From the NCBI GenBank assembly GCA_964059195.1, contig CAXKWD010000003.1, positions 201,648,174 to 201,712,173 of the forward strand: a DNA stretch of 64,000 bases. Reading direction: 5' to 3'. How positions within the stretch are numbered: position 1 is the first letter of the stretch; every line of letters begins with the position of its first letter. The notes under the pieces were generated by a model. The model worked only from the letters and a program-made list of their open reading frames with translations. It ran no database searches and was not told the origin of the DNA. This document shows, in pieces, positions 55,650 to 64,000 of the stretch. Both the position numbers and the translations under genes were made by a program. Origin of the DNA: Ectobius pallidus. Taxonomy: Eukaryota; Arthropoda; Insecta; Blattodea; Ectobiidae.

Positions 55650-55806
55650 GGGGTGATCACAGTGCATTAGGGCTTATCTAATCATTGATGCGCAAAAAAA
55701 GGCGCCAACGGTCATAACCGTCTAACCCTTCCATGACGTCATCATCCCTTCACCATCCCTTCCATCCCTTCCATGTCGTCACTGACAAAAGTAAACTACT
55801 CACCTA

Positions 55807-56041
55807 CTCCTAACAGAAGCAGTAACAGTGTTTAAAAAGGCACTGAAGTAGATAATCAGCAACTCTGTCAGTGTCCTTGATGTGAGTGATAAACTTAACT
55901 AAATTCCTGTTGTCATGTACTGGCACTGCTATTATTTTTTTTGGATAGTAAACAATTAAAGATGGTGGGTAATAAAATCCAGACTTTCCAAGCTTAAATT
56001 ATGTAATAATAAAAAAAAAACTTTTACATGTCATATTATAA
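55807..56041. other. Unassigned intronic DNA
   Basis: Nothing recognised to the right of the palindrome up to the mariner fold-back. Confidence 0.35.
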
Positions 56042-56692
56042 TATGAGGCACGTCCACAAAGTAAGTTTCCCTGGGCTCGTTTACAGAAACAAAATACAAT
56101 TTCAAGGTAATGTTTATTGCAACAGACACAGCCAGTGTTCAGCTACTTTTCAACATATTCGCCACCGGAATTGAGACATTTGCTGGCCAACTTTTTAATG
56201 CTTGTGTCGTAGAAGTCTGCTGCCCGGGATTTGAACCACTGTGTGACAACCATCTCTGCCTCTTTCATTCTCTCTTGAGGTGTAGGAAAATATGAAAATC
56301 ACTGGGAACGAGATTCAGGCTATAGAGTGGATTTTTAAACACCTCCCAGCAAGTCTCGCGCAGAAGTTCGGCTAGGAAGAGTTTAAACATCCACCCTACA
56401 TCCCGGACCTCGCTCCCAGAGATTTCCATCTATTCCTACATCTCACAAAATGACAGAGAGGTGAAGGTGGTGGTCAAACGGTGGTTCAAATCCCAGGTGG
56501 CACACTTCTACAACACAGGTATAGGTGTTCAAAAGTTGGTGACATGGTAAGACAAGTGTTTCAATTCTGGTGGCGAACATGTTGAAAAATAACTGAACGT
56601 TGGCTGTGTCAGTTGCAATAAGTATTTCCTTGAAATTGTGTTTTGTTTCTGTAAACAGCCCCAGGATAACTTCCTTTATGGACGAGCCTTGT
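56042..56692. mobile_element. Mariner fold-back: two 3' ends joined head-to-head
   Basis: Left end TGAGGCACGTCCACAAAGTA and right inverse TTTATGGACGAGCCTTG, both followed inward by GTTTACAGAAACAAAA on their own strand. The reverse strand at 56100-56260 and the plus strand at 56455-56600 both encode the mariner C-terminus (WFKSRAADFYDT, CLNSGGEYVEK-stop on the left). At 56365-56450 the plus strand also gives HPPYIPDLAPRDFHLFLHLT, with the third catalytic Asp (D-L-A-P-x-D). It lacks the N-terminal half. Non-functional, but it has two potentially matching ends. Confidence 0.8.
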
Positions 56693-56960
56693 AGTTTGTT
56701 GTCACATTCCAATACAGACACAATCTCCTCTTCCTTAAACACTTTCCAGCTCACCATCTTAAAATTACCCTAATTCAACACAACACATGAAATTCATGTT
56801 CATTCTAATATGGAGTCATCTGTTACATCAGGAGCTTACTAAAACAAGGAAAATAAGATTGTTCACTAGTGACATCTACAGGCTACTTGGTAAACTATAT
56901 AAAAAAAATAATTGTGCTAAATATGAAATTACGGAATTAGATTTCAAGTTGGCCAATCCT
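56693..56960. other. Unassigned intronic DNA
   Basis: Contains short frames only; some continue mariner-like sequence on the reverse strand to about 56757 (frame MVSWKVFKEEEIVSV), which is weak. Confidence 0.3.
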
Positions 56961-56964
56961 AGAT

Positions 56965-57545
56965 ATCACTAACTAGCAGGTGCCTGCAGCTTCGCCCATG
57001 ATAATTAATTGAATGATTAAAAATGAGCAAAATATTTAAAACATATTTATTAACACTTACACGCAGAATAATTCATAAACTAAACGATTAGTAATTATAA
57101 TGAAACAGCTAAAAATCCGACTTTGGAGTCCATTCCACGATTAGAGAGCGCCTCTATTTAATTGACACTACAAACAAACGAATCGACCAGGGTGAGCTCA
57201 CAGAATCAAAACGATTGATAATTCCATGCAATACATTGAAAAAAATTGTGCTATCATTTCCAACTCATGACACAAAAAAAGGCGAAACCACCTGCAATTG
57301 ATTTAACAACTAAATGTATTACTGAATTCTGGTGCTTTGATAGCGCAAAAAAAATCATGTTTTCTGCCAGTTTTTCACTCATAACTCGCAAACGAAAGCT
57401 ACAATTAAAAATCCTGCTTCCAGGTTCATTTGCCACCCTTCAGTCTATCTACGTTTAAAATTTCAGATCTCTGCATACAGTAGATTTTGCTGAGCATCGT
57501 GCACAGACAGACAAACACTTCCTCTTATTATTATAGCTTATGTGG
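56965..57545 (+). repeat. Common insect interspersed repeat, near full copy
   Basis: Starts ACTAGCAGGTGCCTGCAGCT and ends CAGACAGACAAACACTTCC then TTATTATTATAGCTTA, the usual ends of a repeat I know from many insect genomes. A ~50-bp internal piece (AATTCATAAACTAAACGA) recurs at 58632-58686, and relatives are in the palindrome arms. Confidence 0.65.
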
Positions 57546-57818
57546 TGCCAGACTATGGTAAATTTCTCCCTAATTTACAATTATTTTACTATAGTTTAGG
57601 CTGAATTTCCAGTAGATGTTGCATTTGCTTTACAACCAAAGAAACTTTACTGAAATTATTACAGAGTTTGAACCTCACAAACACAATACTCAAGTCACTC
57701 GGAACTGATTCAACTTACAACAGTGTTAGATCTGAATTTTCTTAGTAATCAGGCCACTACTAGAGACTGCCGTGGGACAACAAGTCAGCATGCAGTACCT
57801 GTAACATTCATTACTTAC
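57546..57818 (-). other. Intronic DNA after the KCTD3-like donor site
   Basis: Begins with GTAAGTAA at 57818. Nothing else recognised. Confidence 0.5.
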
Positions 57819-57935
57819 TTGTTTTTGGTGTCAAGTACACGGAGATGGCCGTGATGGGGTCGTTAGAAGGGTCACGGTACAGCTCCGTCACCAGCAAGTC
57901 GTTGTCCTTCATGCGCAGTGGGAACTTCTGCATAT
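57819..57935 (-). CDS. KCTD3: KCTD3/SHKBP1-like gene, internal exon (upstream of the two seen)
   Basis: Internal coding exon of 117 bp. The reverse strand has an acceptor ending TTGTCAG before 57935 and a donor GTAAGTAA from 57818. It reads two bases of a split codon, then 38 codons beginning [20 protein letters not shown] and ending SVYLTPKT, then one base of the next codon. From memory this matches the WD-repeat part of vertebrate KCTD3 and SHKBP1, whose proteins have an N-terminal BTB/T1 domain and a beta-propeller. KCTD3 is known as a partner of HCN3 channels and SHKBP1 as a partner of SH3KBP1; the insect role is not shown here. The phase fits exactly with the exon at 8881-9020 (ACA A / GT CTG, Thr-Ser-Leu). 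I cannot tell which vertebrate paralogue is closer, and insects may have only one gene. The BTB exons must lie to the right, beyond the window. Confidence 0.9.
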
Positions 57936-59329
57936 CTGACAAGCATTTCAATTGCAAATTAATATGCTACAAACCCAATCTTTTACAAAATTAAGGTCAT
58001 TTCTTAATTTTTAACAAATAAATTTATAAATGGCAGCTGTCTGGTATGGTGTCTCTCTTAACTCATCTTAAACATTTTCATGATCTGAAGCTTAAACAAA
58101 GATAGATAAAAATTACCACCATTAAGTCTGCAGTTAAAACAAATAATATTTAACACCTGTATTTCCATTCAAAAAATATTTTCAGGTATTTTATACATTG
58201 AAATTTTTCTACACAAAATATTTAAAAGAAGAGACATGGTTCTGGTTTATTTTTGTAGGTTTTGGAGTAATATGCACCAGAAATATCATAAATTCTGTTC
58301 TTTAATTTAAGAATTATCAGGAAAATGGTTCTGAGAGAAGTTGTTTGTGAGAAAAGAGTAATGAACATACCTATAATACCTGTACACCCAGAATTTCAAA
58401 AGAAAATCTGAAAAAAAAAACTTCTATAGGCCCATATATAAAATTATTTTCCAGTTTTATTCTTAATTAAACAGTCATAATTAACATTGCATATCATTAA
58501 ATTGAGTAAGGTAGGCCAAAATGTAATTATAAAAATAACATGCATGGTAACAACCAGCCAAAATCTCGCCATCTTATACGCACAGCATAACACTTTCAAC
58601 AACAACAACACTCTTGATTCATGAATCCAGCTGTGCAGCAGAATAATTCATAAACTAAACGATTAGTAATTATAATGAAACAGCTACCCAACCGACCCAA
58701 GATCAAGGTCATGTAGAAATTCACCGAACTTTTCCTGAATTAGTGTTCTGCTTGTAACTGCACTGTTAGCTTGGCGTCTCTAAGCGTAAAGCTTTGTTTC
58801 ACCACCAGTCATGGTGGACCATGTGCATAAAAAATAATCTTCTTTGTCTCATTTTCCTTTCATTACAGCTTCACTACTGTTATACTATCCTGAGATACTA
58901 CTACAAAGCATCATGCTATATTGAGCCAATATGGTACAAAATGTCGAAAGTCAGATGAGATGAGTCCAGTATTCAAATAATACCCGCACCCCAGTTTTTC
59001 GTTCTCATTTTTTTTTAATGTGGGTAGTATTTGAGTATATAAGATATTAAATCAAACACTTCAATAAGAGATACTTACAGCAAAGTGAGGCTTTTTGCAT
59101 TTAAATTCCTACCTTTAAAAATAAAAAGTTATTTCCTCACTGGAATTTACACAAAGCTATATTGACATGGGTCCAGCTAGATACTAACTATTTTTAACCT
59201 CACTTATATTTTTCATGCTAGATTGGAATGTCAACATGAGAATACTACCCATGCATGCACACTTACTGCTAAAAATAGAAGATTATGAAAATAGCAACAA
59301 ATTGGATGGTGAAGATTCTGCTTAAAAAT
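57936..59329 (-). other. Upstream intron of the KCTD3-like gene, unassigned part
   Basis: No further exon was found; the family segment expected just upstream (ending about GSIYYI) was not seen. The only repeat is the duplication at 58632-58686. Confidence 0.4.
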
Positions 59330-59565
59330 CTCCATCATCCAATTCAAATGACTGTATGAGAGAAGATCTACATACAGAAACATAGGAATAACCTCCAAAA
59401 TTTCGACATCCCATGGGAGAACAAGTTAGGTGTAATTGGAAAACTTGTTAAACCACAGCAGCATCCTCAGGTGGTACAAGACAGAAGTAGCTGACGATAA
59501 GAGGGAGGTCCTCTTGAAAACCGGTTACTAGTAAGTAATAAATTATAATGAAGTAGCGAGTGTGT
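59330..59565 (+). repeat. Repeat end shared with 19415-19720 and 20205-20335
   Basis: Shares CATCCCATGGGAGAACAAGT, CAGGTGGTACAAGACAGAAG and AACCGGTTACTAGTAAGTAA with those sites. Family unknown. Confidence 0.6.
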
Positions 59566-59627
59566 CTTCCCATTCCAAGTGAATTTCATGTAGAATTATT
59601 TTCACATCACAATAGCCTTGCACTAAA

Positions 59628-60196
59628 AATACCATGTGTTTCATGCACGAGTTTGCCATTCATGCAGGTTTCTGCGGCCACAGCTCTAACTCCTGAGCGA
59701 TCGGGTGAAATATCTATGCAATTCAAGTTGCTAACAGTGTAATGATTCAGGTTCTCACAGCTACAGTTAAAATTACAATGCAAATAGCAATGTACCTCAT
59801 CATGAGATGTTGGAAAGGAGTGTTTTTAAGAGAATTTAAGAAATTTTCTTTCATGCACATAAGTTCAGCTTCTGAGATAGAGTTAATTTCGCTTGTGATA
59901 TTGTCTTTAAGTTCTTCAAACAGTATGTGGCTATTATCTATGTGGAAACTTGAAAAATAAAGTGTAAAAGGTGGCAGTGTTGTGTGGATGCAAGAGGACA
60001 TTTCCAACGTCTCTTGTGATGAGGTATGTGGTTATTTACATTGTAATTTTAACTGTAATTGTGAGAACCTGAATCATTGCAACCTTAACAACTTGATTTG
60101 CGTAGATATTTCACCCGATCGCTTGGGAGTTAGAGCTGTGACTGGCGCAATGAAGAAACCCGCATGATTAGCCAACTCATACATAAAACGAACTGT
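59628..60196. mobile_element. Palindromic MITE family P1, copy 2
   Basis: The left arm (59628-59800, reverse) and right arm (59975-60196) are inverse copies around a middle with AAGTTCAGCTTCTGAGATAGA. Landmarks as in 61503-62190; the outer ends are eroded (ACTGTAC right, no clear CAGTGAG left). Confidence 0.72.
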
Positions 60197-61502
60197 ACTT
60201 TTTATCTGAAAAATTATCCTTTTAATTAGGGTGAGGTCTATCCACAAGTAAATGAGAAATTCCAAGATCACTTACAAGAATAAGGCATCATCTACAATAA
60301 TGTTTAATATTTTATTGTTCATAAGCTGATATTGTAGATTCAGCTGCCGGCAATCTTACAAGAAAGTCGACGAGGTAGTTAGAGAATTTCAACTGTTTTG
60401 TCACTTAATAAACACGACAGTAGGCGTTTGCTTTCCTCCTCACTTTCCCTTCGATTGTATTCAATTCAATTCTTTATTTAATATTTAACGCCACAGGTAG
60501 GAAAAAAAAAGTGGACCGACTTAAACATCTAAGTTGCCGATATGAGACACAGCGCATGCCTAGCGGCATTCACAGGATAGCAGGGAATGTATTGAAATTT
60601 GTTCTGGTGTCAACTGTTGACTTAGTCCATTTCAAAACCCATTAGAAAATAAGCTAGTAAAATTCATTTTCTGGGAATAATCCTTTAATTAAGTAGTTAA
60701 ATATTGCGGCAATCGAAAAGTAGTGGGAACACAATGTGCATTAAGGAAACAAACAATTTCCTTCCTTGGCAGGATCCGAACCGAGAACATGTTACTTACC
60801 AATGTTCCTTGAGAGTCTGTTATGAAACAAGTGATTGACAAGGAGACTACAGCCGATAAATTGCTTGAAGTGATACATAATTTCACGTAATTTGCATTGC
60901 TTGTGAAAACAAACGTTTCCGTTACAACTCTTACATTTATTTACGTATCACAAGGCTCTAAAATCAGCTACAAGAGTCGGTCCGCTTTTTTTCCCCCTAC
61001 TGTACAAATGACTTCAGCATTAGGAGAACTATTTTAATGTATTATCCTGTAAACTGCTGTGTAAAGTATGCAGGCAGTCATTCACTTATATAACGCACTG
61101 TAATCGGAACAGCACAGCTAATACTTTGACTCAGTACAGACAAAATGTTTTAACATTACTGACAAAAAAAAATATTGAAACTTTAAACTTTGAAGAAATA
61201 TGTTTAATATCTCCAGATATCAATGCTGACACTATACCAGCTGTAATAGCCATAGTTCATAACACATCGGTCTTGTGTTCAAGAACCTTTTCTTCAAGAA
61301 GTTGTGATGATGTTAACCACCCTGGGAAACACATGTTAAGGATTTTTTTTTTTGTCTGCAAAATTCAATTGAAGTAATAAATAAGAAAGAGTTATCAGAA
61401 CCGGCTGAATCAGAGCCATCTATTGATGTAGAATAATGTCTCAAACTGAAATAAAATCAGTATTGAATGTACATAGGTCACTAAAAAGATTCTTGAATTA
61501 TA
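60197..61502. other. Unassigned intronic DNA
   Basis: Contains an 83-codon frame (61126-61377) without motif. GTGGACCGACTT near 60512 and its inverse GTCGGTCCGC near 60975 could be ends of a ~470-bp element (60500-60990, AAAAAAAAGTGGACCGAC/GTCGGTCCGCTTTTTTT); not confirmed. Confidence 0.35.
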
Positions 61503-62190
61503 CAGTGAGTCCCATGCAAGAGTTGGCCAATGAGCGGGTTTCTGCATCGTGGCAGAGACAGCTCCAACTCCTGGGCGATCGGGTGAAATATCTATGCTAA
61601 TAAAGCCGCGATCGGTATAAAGATTCAGGTTCTCACATTTACAGTTAAAATCACAACGAAAATAACCACGTACCTCATCACAAGAGATGTTGGAAATGTT
61701 CTCCTCTTGAATACGCGCAACACTGGCACGTTTTTAGGGAATTTTCGTTCATGCGTGTAAGTTCAGCTTCCGAGATAGAGTTAATTTCTCTTGTGATACT
61801 GTCTTTAAGTTCTTCTAACAGTAGCCTATGTGACTATTATTTATGGGGAACTTGAAAAATAAAGTGACAATTCCCCACACATTAGAACATTAGAAGAGAA
61901 ATTAACTCTATCTCGGAAACTGAACTTACGCATGAAAGAACATTTTCTATAAAAAGGTGCTAGAGTTGTGCGTAGGCAAGAGGAGAACATTTCCAACATC
62001 TCTTGTGATGAGGTACGTGGTTATTTTCATTGTAATTTTAATGGTAAATGTGAGAACCTGAATCATTACACCAATAGCGGCTTTATTAGCGTAGATATTT
62101 CACCCGATCGCTCAGGAGTTGGAGCTTTGCTCGCCACGTCACAGAAACCCGCGTCATTGGCCAACTCTTGCATAGGACTCACTGTACTAT
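61503..62190. mobile_element. Palindromic MITE family P1, best copy (TA-flanked)
   Basis: Ends CAGTGAGTCCCATGCAAGAG and inverse CTTGCATAGGACTCACTG lie beside TA on both sides, as expected for the Tc1/mariner group. The arms of ~230 bp carry GTTTCTGCATCGTGGCAGAG, GGGCGATCGGGTGAAATATC and AGGTTCTCACATTTACAG; the middle ~200 bp is itself inverted (CGAGATAGAGTTAATTTCTC / inverse). Arm frames look open (SCDEVRGYFHCNF) only because the arms are conserved; no transposase. Confidence 0.78.
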
Positions 62191-63800
62191 AGGCACTGAC
62201 ATACGTTAGGAATTAACAGCTGTACACTTTTAAATTATGCAGTTATACTTGTCTTTATAGTAGACTTTACAGCTCACTGTTGGCTGGTTCAATACTTAAC
62301 TGTTGCAACACCTTGGCTGCATTTCCTGATAATCATCAAGAAGTGCTGTATTTGGATTATTTAGATCTAGGTTATCATAATGGGGGGAAAAGATGCAAAC
62401 CAGTAAAAGAAAAAAAAATTCGGAACTTTTAGTGAACATATCGTTACTTAACATGTTGTTCACATATCAATTATCAGCAAAATGAGTAACGAAAAATTAA
62501 ATTTGAAATGTCATGACAATTTTGTAGATTTGCATGACAATTTTATAAACTGCTGTTTCTCAAAACTTTGCCGCTGAGAGGTAAAAATCTGACAAATTTG
62601 TCAAATCTTAGGATACCTAACATTTATAAAACATTTTTTTGTTGACATATTTACAAATTTATAGAAATTGTATAATTATTATAGAAGTGAAAGGCAATCT
62701 TTCATATGTAGGCCTAGTGAGTAGGTTATGTAAATATGTATATAACTTGGCAAATTGTTTTTGTGAATATTAGACCTCCTAAACTTTCTTGTTCATAGTG
62801 AACACTAGTAGTATTTTTTGCAATACAAAGTTCACACGGCTTCGTCAATTTTCTTGCTAACTAATCCTAACCTACTGGTAGTGATATTAGCAAAGATCTT
62901 ATCAAAGTTATTGGACATTCGGCATCCCGGCAAAACAAAGTGTGTGATTCTGGTCTCATGTTGCTTACTTAAAACAGAGTTGATGTGAGTGAACTAGCAG
63001 GAACTTCAGATTCAAATAATGCTACATGTCTTCGCCGCTTCTAATGACGCTTAAGGATTCTATAGATTACAATATGCCTGTGCCAAATTTTAGAAGAAAG
63101 CTGTGTTGGAAATAATACTACTTTATCTCGACTAATTTTCTACACAATAACTAGTAAGTTACTATTACTACAACTAAATAATAATAGCTTAAACATGCAT
63201 CACTTTCTTAGGGGCCCCAAATTGAACTCTGCAGGGGGTCCAACCTTCCTCTGTTATGCCACTGGATCATTATCCATTGAAGAGATTTACAGAAAAGGGT
63301 ACTGTATTCCAAACTCTCATGCAATAAGCATGTGAGGAACGATTCTGGTTCTACAAAATGTAGAAGAGCTAAATGACAGACATTTTCCTCTTTCACTTAT
63401 GAATTGCTCCTTGACAGCACAGTAATCTTATGCAATGGATGTTTTTAATATTTCAATAAATTGGTGATTTTTCCTACATGCTCTTGCAATAGCTGTGACT
63501 TTCACCCATATAATTACAAGTAGCAAATACCTATGCTATAATAAGAGTGGACAAACAAAACTAAACATTGAAATTGAACATTCAGTTTTGCATCCAGCCA
63601 AAATATTTGACCAATGAGTAGGGAGACCAACAGCCAGCAAAGCGAGTTAGGAAATGACTGTAAATGTTACTTTCAACGACAATGCAAGTAAAAGTTTACA
63701 GCTGTTAAGTAAAGGCCGTTCTGTAAACATATTATGCTAATATGCAAATACTAATTTGCGGGAACCACAGTGAAGTAATGAAATATTAAATGCTGAAAAG
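62191..63800. other. Unassigned intronic DNA
   Basis: No exon or repeat recognised. Confidence 0.35.
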
Positions 63801-63810
63801 GAATTACTTC

Positions 63811-63950
63811 TCAACTCCACTATAATAAGTCACCACTTCACAAAAATTCATCTGCATCATCAGCTGTTGTCTGCGAGGTTGTGGAGGACTGTCTCTGCTG
63901 AACAAGTTTCTGTGAAACTGTTAACTTATTATAGTGGAGTTGAGTAGTAA
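63811..63950. repeat. Inverted repeat with 21-bp arms
   Basis: CTCAACTCCACTATAATAAG near 63812 and its inverse CTTATTATAGTGGAGTTGAG near 63926 enclose about 95 bp with CAGCTGTTGTCTGCGAGG. Probably a small MITE or structured repeat. At the window edge CAACCCTCGATATAATGCC resembles a pogo/Tigger end, too short to call. Confidence 0.5.
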
Positions 63951-64000
63951 ATCTTTTCATCATTTACAATCAACCCTCGATATAATGCCACCATCCGCAC

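Larger units (their letters stand above)
43327..55800. mobile_element. 12.47-kb palindromic Polinton/Maverick-like non-autonomous element
   Basis: Left end AGTAGTTTACTTTTGTCAGT at 43327; right end is its inverse, finishing ACTACT at 55800. Flanks are CACCTA (43321-43326) and CACCTA (55801-55806), a 6-bp duplication. Positions x and about 99127-x mirror each other throughout: both genes, tRNA-like sequences, SINE pieces and the (ATT)n/(AAT)n tracts. The arms differ by a few substitutions and small indels only. The 5'-AG end, 6-bp duplication and very long inverted repeats are the published hallmarks of Polintons. No protein-primed polymerase, integrase, protease, packaging ATPase or capsid frame was found. 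Integration must have relied on an integrase supplied in trans. Confidence 0.85.
9021..57818 (-). other. Giant intron of the KCTD3-like gene (about 48.8 kb)
   Basis: This is the interval between the donor GTAAGTAA (57818 downwards) and the acceptor CTAG (9021-9024) of two exons with matching phase. Everything described between these points is intronic, including the intact hAT and the 12.5-kb palindrome. In the sense direction of the host gene, the hAT transposase (38275-40116) and the left-arm palindrome gene (47737-48885) are on the same strand as the host transcript; the right-arm copy is opposite. A 12.5-kb inverted repeat in a pre-mRNA could in principle fold into a very long double-stranded RNA. 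Confidence 0.85.

Noticed and set aside
43327..55800. Palindrome as a pure sequencing or assembly artefact (missed adapter, fold-back read)
   Set aside because: An artefact would mirror the flanks too. Here symmetry stops exactly at transposon-like ends with a 6-bp duplication, and the arms differ at several bases. Read mapping should still confirm the centre.
1..64000. CRISPR arrays, bacterial operons or Shine-Dalgarno sites
   Set aside because: Spliced exons, SINEs and LINEs show eukaryotic nuclear DNA; no regularly spaced short repeat with unique spacers was seen.

Overview
The window looks like nuclear DNA of a large-genome insect; a cockroach- or termite-like polyneopteran is my best guess from the repeat types, and this is inference. 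It is AT-rich, full of nested transposons, and contains two spliced exons of one host gene. Both exons lie on the minus strand: 57819-57935 and 8881-9020. Joined in phase, they encode consecutive pieces of a KCTD3/SHKBP1-type protein (BTB domain plus WD repeats). Nearly the whole window is therefore one intron of about 48.8 kb (9021-57818) plus parts of its two neighbouring introns. I found no other host exon.

Left part (1-20 kb). A palindromic element with GGGTCATTCC ends (2199-7444) carries a hAT element (4100-7224, 8-bp duplication CAATTAGA). That hAT carries a LINE fragment, which is split by another short element. Further right are hAT MITEs with 8-bp target duplications, a Penelope-type reverse transcriptase remnant, tRNA-derived SINEs, a mariner fold-back and hammerhead-like RNA motifs.

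Middle (20-43 kb). A transposon with inverted repeats of about 640 bp (20372-23617) carries a broken gene with an XPG/PIN-like nuclease domain and a cysteine-rich tail. It is followed by an old ~150-bp tandem array, LINE fragments and three hairpins of Penelope type with hammerhead-like motifs. A structurally complete hAT element (37953-40502) has an open 613-codon transposase and exact GCATAGAG duplications, and sits inside a mariner remnant. A Penelope GIY-YIG endonuclease fragment lies at about 42.4-42.5 kb.

The outstanding object is 43327-55800: a 12.47-kb, nearly perfect palindrome bounded by AGTAGTTTAC ends and an exact 6-bp target duplication (CACCTA). Each arm carries a divergently oriented copy of one 382-codon gene (BED-type zinc finger plus a C-terminal domain I recall from arthropod Polinton-associated proteins), a tRNA-Leu-like sequence, subterminal CATCCGGTYAAGATA iterons and the same SINE fragments. 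The centre is a hexamer repeat array that changes strand around a loop of about 20 bp. The 6-bp duplication, the AG ends and the very long inverted repeats fit a Polinton/Maverick-type integrase. No polymerase, integrase, ATPase or capsid gene is seen. I read it as an integrated non-autonomous 'copy-back' derivative made of one Polinton end duplicated head-to-head.

Right part (55.8-64 kb). This holds a second mariner fold-back, the upstream KCTD3-like exon, and two palindromic MITEs of one family (59.6-60.2 and 61.5-62.2 kb); the rest is unassigned intronic DNA.
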